Part shown: piece by piece, positions 23,001 to 37,209 of the stretch
Position numbering within the stretch: the stretch's first letter is position 1
How the letters are laid out: every line of letters starts with the position of its first letter
Source of the DNA: Ananas comosus
Lineage: Eukaryota; Streptophyta; Magnoliopsida; Poales; Bromeliaceae
Direction: 5' to 3'
Assembly (NCBI RefSeq): GCF_001540865.1
Contig: NC_033622.1
Coordinates: 8,134,584-8,198,583 of the forward strand
Length of the DNA: 64,000 nt
Position numbers and translations under genes: made by a program
The notes under the pieces: model-generated
The model's database searches: none
Seen by the model: only the letters and a program-made list of their open reading frames with translations
Told to the model about the DNA's origin: nothing

Positions 23001-26000
23001 ACAACCCAATTTTCATCCAAATGCAAAGCTGGTCTAGTTCCTGCTTATACCTGAACTTGTACCTATCCCTGGAACAAGCAGTTCTTAGTTATACCCGATC
23101 AAACGCAGCCTTTGGGTTGCCGCACTATGCCACAAGGGCACGCATCGTTTTAAGTTTAACTTTTCTTTTTCCCTTAGCGCTTCTTTTGGTCCCCTCCCCT
23201 TACAAACATCTCTCTCATTCTCTTCTTTTTTTTTTTTTCTTCTCAACTCTCTTTTTAGTATTTTCTTTTCTTCTCACATCCATTCCTCTATTTTTTTTTC
23301 TTTCTATTTTTTCCTCTCTTTAATTATTATAATTTTTCTCTAATTTCTTCTTTCAATCTCTTTTATTTCCACTTTGATCACTTCGATCTTAAGAGAAAAG
23401 GCAAAAAAAAGCAACCGAAAATGTACTTGTTAGGTAAGTAAAAAAAATTTCAATTTAAATTTTTTTTCATATATTTTGAATATTTCTAACTTGTTAAGCT
23501 CATAGTTTGAAGAAATATGAAATTATGCAAATTTTTATTTATAGTTTACAAAAATTTAAAAATAGATCTACTTGATTAAGTCATTATATGGTCCGATTTT
23601 TAATTATTTTGGATAAATCTAGCATTTCGTATGAGATTTAAGACAAAAATATTTTAACTTCGAAAATTCTTCTTTGGATTTAGAAGATGGAAAATACTAA
23701 TAAGATAAAAAACTAAATTGAAGCAATTGATACTTAGATTCGCTTATTTGTCTGTCATATGATTTGTTGTTGAAGTTTTATGAATAGATCTCACAATTTT
23801 TCTTGAAAATTTCAATAAAAAGTAACTTTTTTCAATTTTTAATAAATATTTTTAAAAGAGTCAAAATTAAAATAAATTATTGTGGCAATTATAGTGCTAT
23901 TCTAATTAGTCTAGTTATCATGCAGTCTCTTGTCGAATCAATATGGATGAATGTTGCAAATTCCATAAAATTGTAAGGACTTTCAAAGTTATACGATTTT
24001 TAATTTTTATTATTATGAGCTATAGTTATATTTTACTTAACATATAAAAACAAAATCTATCACTATATTTATTGGTGTGTAGTAAGCTATACATAGCTGA
24101 TATTCATAATTATTTTCCTAAATTTTTCAAAAAACATTATAAAAGTTTGTTGGGACCAAATAAACTTAAATAAGATTGTGTCAAAGCGTGCTATTAGGAG
24201 CTCATGCGTATCCATCGGCACCCAAGCGTGCCATGTATGGGCACGGAGGCGTGCCTGTGCCGTACCATGCCAGGCAACAACTAGCAAGACCTCGTGCCAC
24301 GACACTTTAATTCTTGATGTTGGTACGCCAAAGTGCTCAAGGGTTGGAGTTTGATCACTTTTCAAAAAAGAATTCCTATGCGGTTGATCAGACCGCCGGT
24401 GTACATGGAAGGCGTAGTGATCGGTGTTGGTCATAATGTGATAATGCCCAAGCAATATGTAGCTAACCAGTGATGGCAAATCAATCTCATGAATGTGTCT
24501 TGAGTCCAATAATATAATAATATAATGTCCAGAGATTGTAAATCAATTATGTATCAAGGAGGTTATTAGACAATATTATCTAGTGATAGATGAACAGTCA
24601 TAACTAGAGTAACTATCAATTGTGTCCTGTGATTATAATCTTGTGAATGCCTATCAATATATATTAGGTGCTGAATAGTAAAACAAGTACGATTGTAATC
24701 AAACATGCAGAATAAAGGAGCAATTAGGAAAGTGCTAGAGAAACCAAGTCACTAAAATTGTACCCACACCGGACTGAAGCACCCACCTATGCTTTGAAAT
24801 AAGTCAAGCTGACGCAGGACGGGATATAGAGTCCTACGTTTTTAGAGGGCTCTAAAATATAATTTATGATTTTGAAAGCGTTTTGAAAATTTGAAAGTTT
24901 TGAAATACTTTTTTTTAAGAAATTTGTGTAATTAAAAAAAATAAATAAAAATTAAAGAAAAGGTAGAAGACAATGACGGTGGACACACTTGGCGACGGTA
25001 ACAACAATGGGAGTTGAAGGAAGTGCGGATGGAGCCGGCGTTGCTATCAGCAGATAGCGTTGAAGGTGCTCGCAGTAGGTGTATCGAGTTCTTGATAACA
25101 TTGGCAGTAGGCAACGGTGATGTGCTTGCAGTAGGCGTATTAATGGTGTCGGGTTTCAAGTCGGAGAAGAAATTGCAAAAGGAAAGAATAAAGATAAAGG
25201 GAATCGTTTCCTACGGACTCGCTCCGGTCGACACATAAATGCGAAGGAATATTAGAAGAAATTGCAAAAGGAGAAGATAAGATAAAGGGACTCGCTCCCT
25301 ACGGACTAGCTCCGGTCGACGCATAAATGCGAAGGAATATTAGAGAACACATCTCATAGGAAATAATAAAATTCTTCTTCATTGATTAATTATCGTCGAA
25401 TGCATAGAATATTTAAAGAACTTTCCTTACAGTGATAAGCTCAAAACAAAATCCTAACAATAAAATCTCTACTAAATTAACAACCTTCATAACAACTTCT
25501 AGATAAAATCCTAACAATAAAATCAACAACTTTTATATAAAATCTCTACCAAATTAATAACTTTCCTAACAACTTGATGAACTAAATCGGTTTAGTCCGA
25601 TCAACATAGGTTCAAGTCTGTTCTGCATCATTCGCTTCCGCTGTGCAGGAGCTTGTCCTCGAGATTAGTTGGATTTGTAAAGAGATAGGAAACAACCAAG
25701 TGTGTAGAATAAAGTGATGCAGCCCAATACCTGCATGTCGAACCACTTGTATCATCTGAGCTTCCAGTTTGGTATTGAAGTAGAAAGGACAATTGACAAC
25801 TTCATGAGATTTCGTAAGGTTTGATACCAATAAGAAATATGCTTTCAATAAAATCTGAAGCTCTAGTATAGTGGACTCATATTGCTGGGGCAATAAGAGT
25901 AAATCGATCTGTAATCTTACCTCCTCAACACACTGATTTACCTTATCTTCATGAATCAACTCTGGATTTTCTAAATCTAACTCGGGCTTGGCCACATCTG

Positions 26001-29000
26001 GAACTTCTTGGCAATTGGATGGTGTGATGAAACTGGATCAAAATTGTCGACTTCCAACTGTGCTATAGGTTGTGTACTCTGTTGAGCAACTAGGGTTTCC
26101 GGTTGAACTTTTAGTTGGATCCATCGATACTCATCTCTGACATTACCTATCCATCGAAAATCATCTTCAGCAATTTTAGCACCATTTTCAATATCTTTCA
26201 ACCTTCTTTCTTTTTCCTTCACAAATATTATGTTAAAATCAAGATGAGATATTTGCCTTTGTCCATACCACCATCTCAAGTCATTTAGTATTTCCATCCG
26301 AATATCATTTCTTTTTCTCTCAAAATATGACCTTTTATTGTATAGCCATTCATCAAACTCTATTCCAGTCATCTCGCATATCTCTTTTAAAGACTCAATA
26401 TGAATTTCTTTTATTCTATCATATTTTTGAAAAGCATTTTTAAGACATTCTTTTGCATCCATAATATTTTTTTTTTCCTTTTTTTTTCTTTTACACACTT
26501 TCCATTTTTTTTTTCTCCACACTTTTGTCATGCCCCGGGGTCCTTTTTTGATTTAAAAGCAAAGCGGAAGTGCCTAATTTTTTTTTTTTTGAAAACCCGA
26601 CCCCCAGGGTATGCCAGATCCACCATAAATATAGGGAGTCCACTGTTCACACAGACAGAGCTCCCCTGTATTTGCACGGCTTTGCATAGTACAAGATACA
26701 TAATACAGGATACAACCACTACATATGAATATACACACATTCATACACCATTCACATTCAGATTCACATTCAGAGTTTATCCATAAATCCACACCTCTTA
26801 GTTTAAAATGTTTCCTACCCGGAAACTCGTTTTAAAATACTAAGTCATGAAAATCAAGAGAAAACCTTTAAAAACTGTTTCCAATATGGAAACCTTTTCC
26901 TTTTAAAACACACTACCATGAGGGATAGAAAACCATTTTCATTTCACAAGATTCCACAAATTCTTTATTATATTCACAAGAACCCAACTATTCAATTCAC
27001 ATAAAAGTATTGAACTATAAATGCTGTCTAAGTTATTTAGATAAACTGAGTTTAGAGTTTAAACCAATGGACGGGTCCGTAAGCTCTACCGAACTGCTAA
27101 GTACGCTCATCGCGAACCGTCCCACTAGGACCTGCGATGTCACCTGTAATCGGGGTTAGGGGGTGAGAACATGTACACATGTCTCCCCTCCTAGTGGATA
27201 CCGCAAGCCGACGAGGGCGAGGGGTACTCACCAGTCAAGGAGAATAACAAAGGTAGGGGTAAGTATAATATAGTAGCAACGATAATAAATGAACAAGAGA
27301 TCTAATGAATAACTACCGCTATTGTATGTATGCATCAATCGGACTACAATTCCAAATACCCAATCTGAAATAGCCATATTGGACCGCAACACCTCAGGCC
27401 TGTGTCACAACTGCTCAACCTATACATGACCCTCGCATAAAGCACCAATAGTTCACAAGGATGTCATATCATACATCGGTAATATGCGTGCGAGCAGTGG
27501 CGATCAATGCTAATATGCTCAATAGCCAACCGTCGGCAACTAGCCGACAATCACCGCCCTTCGGGGCACACTGACCAATAGGTCATCGAACTATAAGGAA
27601 CACATGTACTTACCACTCAGGTCAACTAGGATGGAACAACTCAATATCCCTTCGAAGACATGCAAGTATCGACCACTCAATGCCAACTAACATTTATATA
27701 CACAAAAACCGACCAATAGGTCACAAGGATGCCACATTGTCACATCATACATCGGTATAATCTAGAACTAACCGATAGCCACTAGCCGACAATCCTGCCC
27801 CTCAGGGCACACCGACCGAAAAGGCCATCAAGTAGTCCAATCGACCAAGTAAGTCACGATAACAATGTAGTAAACCGACCGAACAGGTCACAGGTACGGA
27901 ATACAGCAACCGACCAATTAGGTCACAAAACAGATGCAACGCACTGACCGACTAGGTCACAATCTTACAAATAATCACGAAACCGCTCTACTCTAAACAT
28001 GATACAGGATATGCAAAACAGCTAAGTAGAGTAACAAGGAAACATAGTATAGGTGCTAGGCTCAACATATATTTTATGTATGTGGAGTAATAACGGGAGA
28101 ACAAGGGTAAGAAGATATCACCGAGCGTGCACCAGTGTACCGACTTCGGATCGAAGTACCTGCCTGTACAAATATGGTATTGGCCTTCCAACTGCGGACG
28201 AAGTAACAACCGGACCTACGAAGGGTCCACCGGATTAGTGTCCAACCCACAACACGAATCACTAACTCACAAACCCCACCAATAACCCTACGGGAATCGG
28301 TTGTCAACACTGATTGTCGCAATACACCGGAAGTCCCGAAAATCACACCGGGACTCCACCGGGACCCAAGAACTGTCCCGGAACTCATCGACTTGTGCTA
28401 CAAGTCTCCTGCTGCCATTAAACACATATATTCGTGTGACCTGGCAGTAAATACACTATCTTACTTTGAAACGATTATCATCGGATAATCGTTCTGATTT
28501 AGGTTCCCAAAAGTGTCCAATTCAACACCAGAACCTACCGTCGCTCACCCGTCGTTTTCGGACCCTTGAAACGATGCGAGTGCCCAGCCAACAAGGCTCA
28601 GCGACGACACAAATTACCGTGAGGCACCGTTGGAAGAATTCCGAACCGAAATCGCGTTCCGTCGGCGTATTTCGCCGAAAAATCAACATCTGATTTTCGA
28701 GAAGGCCTGGGGCGTTGGACAACCAGTTTAGAGGTCACCCGCTGCCCGCACACGTTGCCAACGGCAACCACGCAATGTACAATTGCCTTGCAACTACATA
28801 AAATCACATCATTTTATGTGATTTTTTGGGTTTTACGGCTCGTCAGCGCAAACCGAGGATTTTCAGACCGTGCCGAGACACCCTCTGTCAGGTATCGACG
28901 TGCCAGAGGCCATGCTCACATTTCGGAGCACGGCCGACCACTGTGGAGGGCGCGGATACGACATAGAATTCAGCAAATACCGCGCACAGCATGAAAGACA

Positions 29001-32000
29001 TGCTTATCTCGTAAACCAGGGGCTCGCAGATCCCAACGAAGGTGATCACGATGATCAGCACTGATCCAAGATCATCGTGCTCACCTTCGAAAGTCTCGGG
29101 ATAGCCTCAGGTCACCAGAACAGTGACCCGAACCTGAAACAGTGCACAGAAATAATAACTTAAGCTTACCGGAGCTAGGTGGAGCACGGGCAGCCGGCGA
29201 CGGCTGGATAACGGGCGCACCGGCAGGGGATGGGTGCGGCCGGTCAGTAGGGGTTAGAGCTCGCGTCGGTAGGCGACGGGAGGCGGCGGCGACGGGAGGC
29301 GGTGGCGACGGTAGGCAACGATGCCCTAGCTGCAAGGGATCAAAGGAGGCTTCGGCTAGTTCCGGCCCGACAAGGGCTCCGGCGGCGGAGGCGTCGGCGG
29401 CAGCCGAGTGCGCCCGACCTTGGGGAGGCGGCGTGCGGGTCGGCGGGCAACGGAAGGCGGCGGCGGCTCTGGAGCAACCCGGGCCCGCTTGGGCTCGGCT
29501 CGGGTTCAACCGGTCACATTGCGGGACGACAGCGGAGGATCGCCTGAGGCCGGAGAAGTGCCGCGGGAGTGTCTCCGGGCTGCAGCGGCGAGGGGGAGGT
29601 GCGAGCTCAGCTTGGACCGAGCTTGTCCAGGGAGCCCGCACAGAAGCTGCGACGCGGTGGCGGCGCTTGGGGCGGCTGAGGCCGGTGGCGAAGGTCGCCG
29701 GGGCTTCGGGGGAGGGCAGCTTGGCCGACCCAAGGTGGCGGCGGCAACGCAAGAAGGGAGCTGAAGCTCCTAGGCCAGATTACCCAGATCCGGCTGCAGC
29801 CTGCTAGGGCGGTAGTGGCGGTGCTCGGGGGTGGCGGCGACGGACGGGGATGGTCGCCGGGATCGGGGCCTTTTGTCAGAAGTGGAGCTCGAAGGTCAGG
29901 GGCCTCCCTGGCTGCAGCACAAGCAGAGATGGGAGGGGGTGAAGTTGGAAACAAAGGTGGAGAGGGAGGAAAAGCCTCTCCGGCGGCCGGCGGCGTGCGT
30001 AGGTTGCCGAGGCGCGCGCGGCTATGGCAGAGGGAGGTGCTGAGGGTGGCAGGGAGGTCGGCTGAGGGAGGACGACATCTAGGGTTAGGGTTTCCACTTG
30101 AAAACCCTAGATGCCATATATATACAATATGGCCACATTGCAAAATAGTCCTCCGACACTCATTAATTTTTTTTGAGTACCTCACAGCGCGTGTAAAATG
30201 CGCGTACGCATCTCTACGTTCGATCTCACGCGATTCGGTACATAAAGTATAGGGGGTTTCGTGCGAAATTCGAAAATGATCCATTTGACCCTTCCTTGAC
30301 AAACACGTGATATCTAGCGATCCGTCCGTTGGATTTTCGAACGGTTCACACCAGTGCGATCAGCACGACAGAGACATCAAATCCACAATTTTGTTTCGCC
30401 TGTTTTGGTCATAGATTTGCGACGAAACCCATCCTCTCTCCAACTAGCAAACTCACACGCAAATACATAAATTATATGCATCTCTAGTTTCCTCAAAAAT
30501 CGTGCGTCAGATCTGAAATCCGTCAGCGCCAATGGTTTCAGAACAGTTGAACCATTGAAAACGAGCTCTTGGAGTGCTATGAACGGAGTTCGATACGCAC
30601 CAGAAGCCATCTCCGCTGATCGGCCTCTCCGGAAAACAGAGTTACTATTCACTTTAAGTGATTAGTAATGATCGCATAACTTCTCCATTGTAACTCATTT
30701 TGTATTGAAACTTGACTGCTTTTGTAATTAAATTACACACAAAAATATCATCAACAGAGAGTTTGGCTACACTGCCAAAATCTCAATCCTTACAACTTTT
30801 CTTTCAACATTTTTTTTTTATTTTCCACTTTGTTTTCGTCGACAGGCCCAAAACGTTTGACAAGATAGAACCGTCAAATAGCTTAGGCTCTGATACCAAA
30901 TCTGACGCAGGACGGGGTATAGGGTCCTACGTTTTTAGAGGGCTCTCAAATATAATTTATGGTTTTGAAAGCGTTTTGAAAATTTGAAAGTTTTGAAATA
31001 CTTTTTTTTTTAGAAATTTTCGTAATTAAAAAAAAATAAAAATTAAAGAATAAGGTAGAAGAGAACGACGGTGGACACGCTTGGCGACGACAATAATAAT
31101 GGGAGGTGAAGGAAGTGCAGATGGAGCCGGTGCTGCTATCAGCAGATAGCGTTGAAGGTGCTGGCAGTAGGTGTATCGAGTTCTTGATAACTGTTGGCAG
31201 TGCGTGACGGTGATGTGCTTGCAGCAGGCGTATTAATGGTGTCGGGTTTCAAGTCGGAGAAGAAATTGCAAAAGGAAAAGATAAGATAAAGGGACTCACT
31301 CCCCACAGACTCGCTCCGGTCGACGCATAAATGCGAAGGAAAATTAGAGAACACATCTCATAGGAAATAATAAAATTCTTCTTCATTGATTAACTATCGT
31401 CCAATGCATAGAATATTTAAAGCGCTTTCCTGATAGTGATAAGCTCAAAGCAAAATCCTAACAATAAAATCTCTACCAAATTAACAACATTCATAACAAC
31501 TTCTAGATAAAATCCTAACAATAAATCAACAACTTTTATATAAAATCTCTACCAAATTAACAACTTTCCTAATAACTTGATGAACTAAATCGGTTTAATC
31601 CGATTAACATAGGTTCAAGTCTGTTCTGCATCACATGCCCTCAACTGGTCACAAGTCCACTACCACTACAAATTACCTAGACCTAACCAACAATAGGTAT
31701 TTAAATCAGTCCTAAATTGTCAATGACCAATCATGGCGTGATCGGGGCATCGCTGAAGTAGCATAACCGCCGAAACTATCCCTGAGCGCTGTAACCACTG
31801 CCTGGATGACTAACTAAGGCTTCGCTGTCCAAACAACCCATAAACTGTTCCAAAATGCGCTCGTTGGGCATTGGGACAACAGCACACCAAGTACGTGATG
31901 ACAAAGACTTTTGGTGCCAAACTACGTCGAAACAGATTTCGATTTTCACCGTTTCTTGTGTGGAAATGAACGATACCATACAAATCTTCTCGTTGTTGAT

Positions 32001-35000
32001 TGTGAGTTGTGACTAACAAAGGCCCTTTGGGAGACCTCAAATGAGTTTCGGAGTTCGAGAGCACCCTGCGACGGTGAAATTCCACCCCAAAAACCTTCAA
32101 AAAGCTCGAAAACTGCTATTTACAGTTCCCAGACAGCAACTCACATTTAGCCCCGAGGGACTAAATATTCATGTAGCATGATGCTAACAAAGCCTCGGCC
32201 ATTAATAAACACGGCGGGAGCCCTATTCTAATCAATATTCATGTAGCATGATGCTAACAAAGCCTCGACCATTAATAAACACGGCCGGGAGCCCTATTCT
32301 AATCGCTTCAGCCATAACAGCCCTAAATCGATATTCGGCATCACTTTGGTGTCTGAATGTGAACACAACCTATGCCAATATTCATGTAGCATGATGCTAA
32401 CAAAGCCTCGGCCATTAATAAACACGGCCGGGAGCCCTATTCTAATCGCTTCGGCCATAACAGCCCTAAATCAATATTCTGCATCACTTTGGTGTTTTAA
32501 TGTGAACACAACCCATGCTTCACGTCGTGATGCTTCCAACAAGCCCTCTAACCATGCTGGGGCATCAAGACATCATCTTGTGCAACTGCAATCAGCGACA
32601 CACCCAAAAGTCTTGAATCCTTATAAATTTTTCCGTTTTCGGTATCAGGAAAGTGATAACCTTCCAATCAGGCCTCGTAGTCTTTACATGCCATTTAGTG
32701 AGTTGGGATAGCGAGATAATAATCTCACTCGCACATGGAGTGTTGCTCCGTTACGAAAAAAAGCCGCTGAAATCTCGAAATTCATCGATTTTGGCTTTGA
32801 GGACATCACAAGCATACTTCAGCCCATTTGGGCTTAATCGATGCCACATTTGCACTCGTGGGATACTACGGGACAACATTAATGCTTTCTCAACCCTTCA
32901 CAACCAGCGGCTTGCCTGAATCAGTTCCGTTTTGAAAGCCGCCGTTTCACACTTAGCTTCGATACCAGGTAGCAGCCTCCCAAAACCGATTTTCGGAGAT
33001 TTTCGACATCGCAAGTTATGGCCATTAGGCCCTATTAGCACACAACCGACCGGCAAAGAGCTTGGCCAAGACTTTTGGTCAGATCCGACGCGGATCAACC
33101 ATCCGATTTCTACAACAAAAATAAAAGCTGACAAATGTGAAAAAACCAAAATTAATGAAACTTCCTCTTTACCTTAATCTCGTTCCTGCGACCAGAGAGT
33201 GAATGGAGGTTTGGAGGTTCGGCACAGACTTTGCCACTTTGGATAGCAAGGGAGGCACGCGAAGGGTCGCCATCCGCTGGAGATTGAGATTTGGCAAGTT
33301 TGAGAAATCTCAGTCCAATTTTCTCGATCTCGACTGCAGCGAAGAGGCTGCGATCGTGGTTGAGGGGATCACGGAGGTGCAGGGAGGTTATCGGAGTAGT
33401 TGACCGGTAGCGAGGCTTATGGTTAAGAGAGCTCGGCTGAAGAGAAACAGAGGGGGAAAGACGTATGTATAGATCTTGGTTCCAGGTAGATCTCTTCAAG
33501 GTGGCCAGCGGCGAGGGAGATGATCGGTGGTGGTTGGGATTGTTCAGGTGAGGGGAGAGGATGGCGGAGGAGAGGGAGAGAATGGGAGAGAGATCGTGGG
33601 AGAGAGATTTGTGTATGTGATTCTTGGGTGAACCCGCTTGGTGGTTGGGTTTAGTCCGTCAAACCTTGGTTTTTGGTCAGGACGATTGCGCGACGATCCT
33701 CGGACTAGACCTTCATTGTGACGACTCGCATACTAGCTACTTCTATGGCAAAATTTTGCGAAAACATTAAAAAATTATCGGGTTTTAGCTGCAGTCTCCC
33801 AAACTGCGCACGTAAATCAACTTTAGGATGCCGTGGTTTCACAAAGAGAAGTCCAATTTCGGCGAAACTTGGTCTTGCTTGTTTGTCTTTGAGTGTAGAT
33901 ATTGGGCTTTTTTATAAAACGACCCTCTAATAATTCGAAATTGGCAAAATAATCCTGTCAAAATTTTATTTGGAAAACTAACTCTCCTTTCGCCACGTGG
34001 GTGCCACGTCAGAATTTTGCTATAAAGACGATGAATGATTCACCCGTCTTCACATATATATTATGAAGGCGGTGAAAGACAAATTTCGATTAATTTGGGG
34101 TGTTTTACACTAAAGGCGAGGATTCACCGCTTTCACTTCACACCCCAAATTAATTGAAATTTGTCTTTCACCGCCTTCATAATATATATGTGAAGACCAG
34201 TGAATCATTCACCGCCCTTATAGCAAAATTCCAACGTGGCGCCCACATGGCGAAAATAGGGTTACTTTTCGAAATAAAATTTTGACAAGGTCATTTTCCA
34301 AATTTCAAAATTTTGGAAGGTTCTTTTATAAAAAAGCCCGTAGATATTCATAGTCCTTTTTCTAAATTCCGTGGAATATTTTGCAAGAAATCGCATTCTG
34401 AAAACGAAGTGGTCAGTGTCCTGCAGAAAACTGCGCGCATAGTACCGATTTTGGAAACCCGTAATTTAGTGCTCACAATTTTGATTTCAACGAAACATGA
34501 CTTCAGAAGTTCGTCTTTGAGTGTACTTGCGCAAGGATTTTTTGTTTCCATAAGATGTGGCAAATTCACATAAAATGATTACTTGATCGTGAGATGGTCG
34601 ATTTTCCGAATTTTCTCTGCTTTAGGGGAAAACTTTGAAATTCTGAAAATGCACGAAGGTGGTTATTAGACCTCGCAGACAAGTGCCCATGAGCACTAGA
34701 GACCCTCATTTACCAAGAAACTTAAATTCGTTGAATTTTGGGTTGCTTTTTTACTTGAGAAAAGAAAAATTATAAGTTAGTCCCAGAATTATTGCAATTT
34801 AATTTTTTTTTATTTGATGGAAATTGCAGGCGATAAGCTGTGACGAAGCATTTCTCGATATGACTGAATGCAGCAGAGATGATCCCAGGAAACTCGCATT
34901 AATGATTAGAGAGGAGATTTCTAAGAAAACTAGATGTACTGCCAGTGCAGGGATTGCTGACAACATGCTCTTGGCTCGTTTGGCAACTAGATCAGCTAAA

Positions 35001-35558
35001 CCAAATGGTCAATGTTTCATCCCATCTGAGAAGGTGACATCTTAGCAAAATTTTGGATTTGTTATTTCTTACGACTTGGTTAATCAACTTTCATAGTTGC
35101 AGTTTCGTTAATGTTCATCCTTTTGTTGCAGTTGCAGTTGCAGTTAGGTGTGTGCATAAGGGGCTGTTTGGTTTGACGTAAAACTGGGAACAAAAATTTT
35201 CGGTGGAAAAAAATTTCTACGTAGCTTAGTGTTTGGTTTGTAGGAAAAGAAAAATTGTTTTCCATGATGATTGTTTGGTTGAAAGGAAAAGAAAAATAGA
35301 TGAAAACATGTTTAATATATTTTTTATTTTATATATTATTATTATATAATAATTAATATACTATATATATTATTATTATTATAATTTTTATATAGAGATT
35401 AAAATATATTTAAAATTATAATAAATATATTACATAATATATAAGAGTTATATATTTAAAAATATTAATAAATATTACAATTTATAAATAAAATACTATA
35501 ATAATAATTTTCTATATAAAAATAAATGAATATATAATAAATAAATATATATTTATAA

Positions 35559-35597
<39 letters not shown>

Positions 35598-36050
35598 TAG
35601 GGCTAGAATACTTGTAAAAGTATCATGGGTGATACTTGTGTGTTTTAGCCTTGGATGGAGAGATGTGAGGTTGCGATGATGGTGGTGGGTGGTGGTAGGT
35701 GAATAGTGTTTAATCCAAGGGCTATTAATAATCAAAAAGTAGATCCAATGACTTAAATCTAATAGCACATGATGGTGATATTGTAAAAGTATCATAGCTC
35801 ACTCTATAATATATATATATATATAGAACTAGGCTGGAATACTATTAAAGTACCAATGACTTGGTGCTATTTAGTTTTCCACCATTAGATCAAAAGGATG
35901 TGCGGTTAGGATGATGTGGGCCCCCTAGGGTTGAGTGGTGGTTGTTAATAGTATAATCTACGGGTAACAATAATCAAAGGGTTAATCTAACGACAGAAAA
36001 CTTGATAGCACCAAGTAGCATAGTGCCGGACTCTATATATATAATATATA

Positions 36051-36083
<33 letters not shown>

Positions 36084-36619
36084 ATATAGAGCTAGGCTGG
36101 TACTATACTATCGTAGCACGGAGGCCTCCGTGCTACCAAGTTGTTTTCAATGATGCGGCTTCTAAATCGACGATTGGCTCCGTTAGAATTGATCTACACT
36201 ATTAAAAGTATTTGTAACTAAATTTCATAATTTTTCGGCATCATTACTTATCAACGAGTAGTCTAAAAATGAACCGTTGAAAATAAAAATCTAATAAAAA
36301 CAGTGATAAGAATTCAAATTTTAAATCGGAAGTATTGTCTTGCTATTGATGTTAAGTAGAATTTTCTATTAAATTTTCATCTAATTTGGATACTTCTACA
36401 CCTTGAACTTAAAAACGCATCATATCTACCATTAAAATTGTTAATTTTGGAACCTTTTGATCACTAGCCAAATGATGTCAAAAAATTATGAAATTAGTTT
36501 CCAAATACTATTAATAGTGTAGACAAGTCTAAATGGAGCCGATCGTCGTTTTAGAAGCCGCATCATTGAAACAACTTGGTTAGCACGGAGGCCTCCGTGT
36601 ACGATAGTATACCAGCCTA

Positions 36620-36663
<44 letters not shown>

Positions 36664-37176
36664 ATCTATAATATATGAGTGAGCTACTATGCTATCGAAG
36701 CACGGAGCCTTTCGTTAAACTTGATCTAGAGTATTTGAAGTACCTAAAAATAAATTTTATGATTTTACGATATCATTTGCCTTGTGAACGAAGAGGCTCA
36801 AAATCAACGGCTGAAAATAAAATCTTACAAAATGTAATAATATGACATAAAATTATAAATCAAAGATATTGATCTTGTTTTATATAGTATAAAGAATTTT
36901 CTATCAAAATTTCAGGTGATTGTGATATTTCTACACCGTTTAAACTTGCAAACCGGTCACTGACGGCCATTGAAATTTGTTGATTTTGAGCCCATTCGAT
37001 TACTAGGCAAATGATATCGAAAATAATAAAATTTATTTTCTAGGTACTCCAAATACTCTAGATCCAGTTGAGAGAAGCCGATCGACGATTCGAAAGTCGC
37101 AACATCGAAAAAGAGCTGGAAGCACGGAAGGCTCCGTGCTTCATAGCATAGTAGCCTCACTCTATATATATATACT

Positions 37177-37209
<33 letters not shown>

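Larger units (their letters stand above)
21982..24316. mobile_element. Non-autonomous hAT-like element, split by a second element
   Basis: Left end CAAGGTCTAAGGTATTGCC and right end ACACTTTAATTCTTG match the family ends (CAAGG..., ...CCTTG). Flanks GCTGTTGG and GATGTTGG are a 7/8 match to an 8-bp TSD, with a one-base uncertainty at the right end. The inner part 23440-24000 matches, in inverted orientation, 62500-64000, the DNA upstream of the dead hAT transposase. This suggests it is a deletion derivative of that transposon. An unrelated element occupies 22117-23108. Confidence 0.65.
26526..30794 (-). mobile_element. 4.27-kb solo LTR (copy B), inverted relative to copy A
   Basis: On the - strand it begins TGTAAGGATTGAGATTTTGG and ends CCCCGGGGCATGACA. 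It is flanked by a perfect 5-bp TSD, ACTTT (26521-26525 and 30795-30799). It shares with 5900-9935 the ends, a TATA box (about 30116-30124, - strand), a GC-rich leader (29160-30030), the GACC...GGTC tandem repeat and the block near 27070-27230. It interrupts the leader of the non-autonomous LTR element. Confidence 0.85.
24810..31633 (-). mobile_element. Non-autonomous LTR retrotransposon with orphan ORF, split by a solo LTR
   Basis: Two direct LTRs lie at 24810-25630 (821 bp) and 30903-31633 (731 bp). On the - strand they begin TGATGCAGAACAGAC and end CTGCGTCA. The primer site GGCTCTGATACCA (+ view) is at 30886-30898, so the element runs on the - strand. Flanks CAAGC and CATGC match 4/5 as a TSD. 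The internal region is only about 1.0 kb once the 4.27-kb solo LTR at 26526-30794 is removed. It has no protease, integrase or reverse transcriptase and carries one unknown ORF. Confidence 0.8.

Noticed and set aside
29081..30302. Open frames of up to 231 residues, rich in Ala, Pro, Arg and Gly
   Set aside because: Composition-driven frames in the second 4-kb LTR with no domain or start context.
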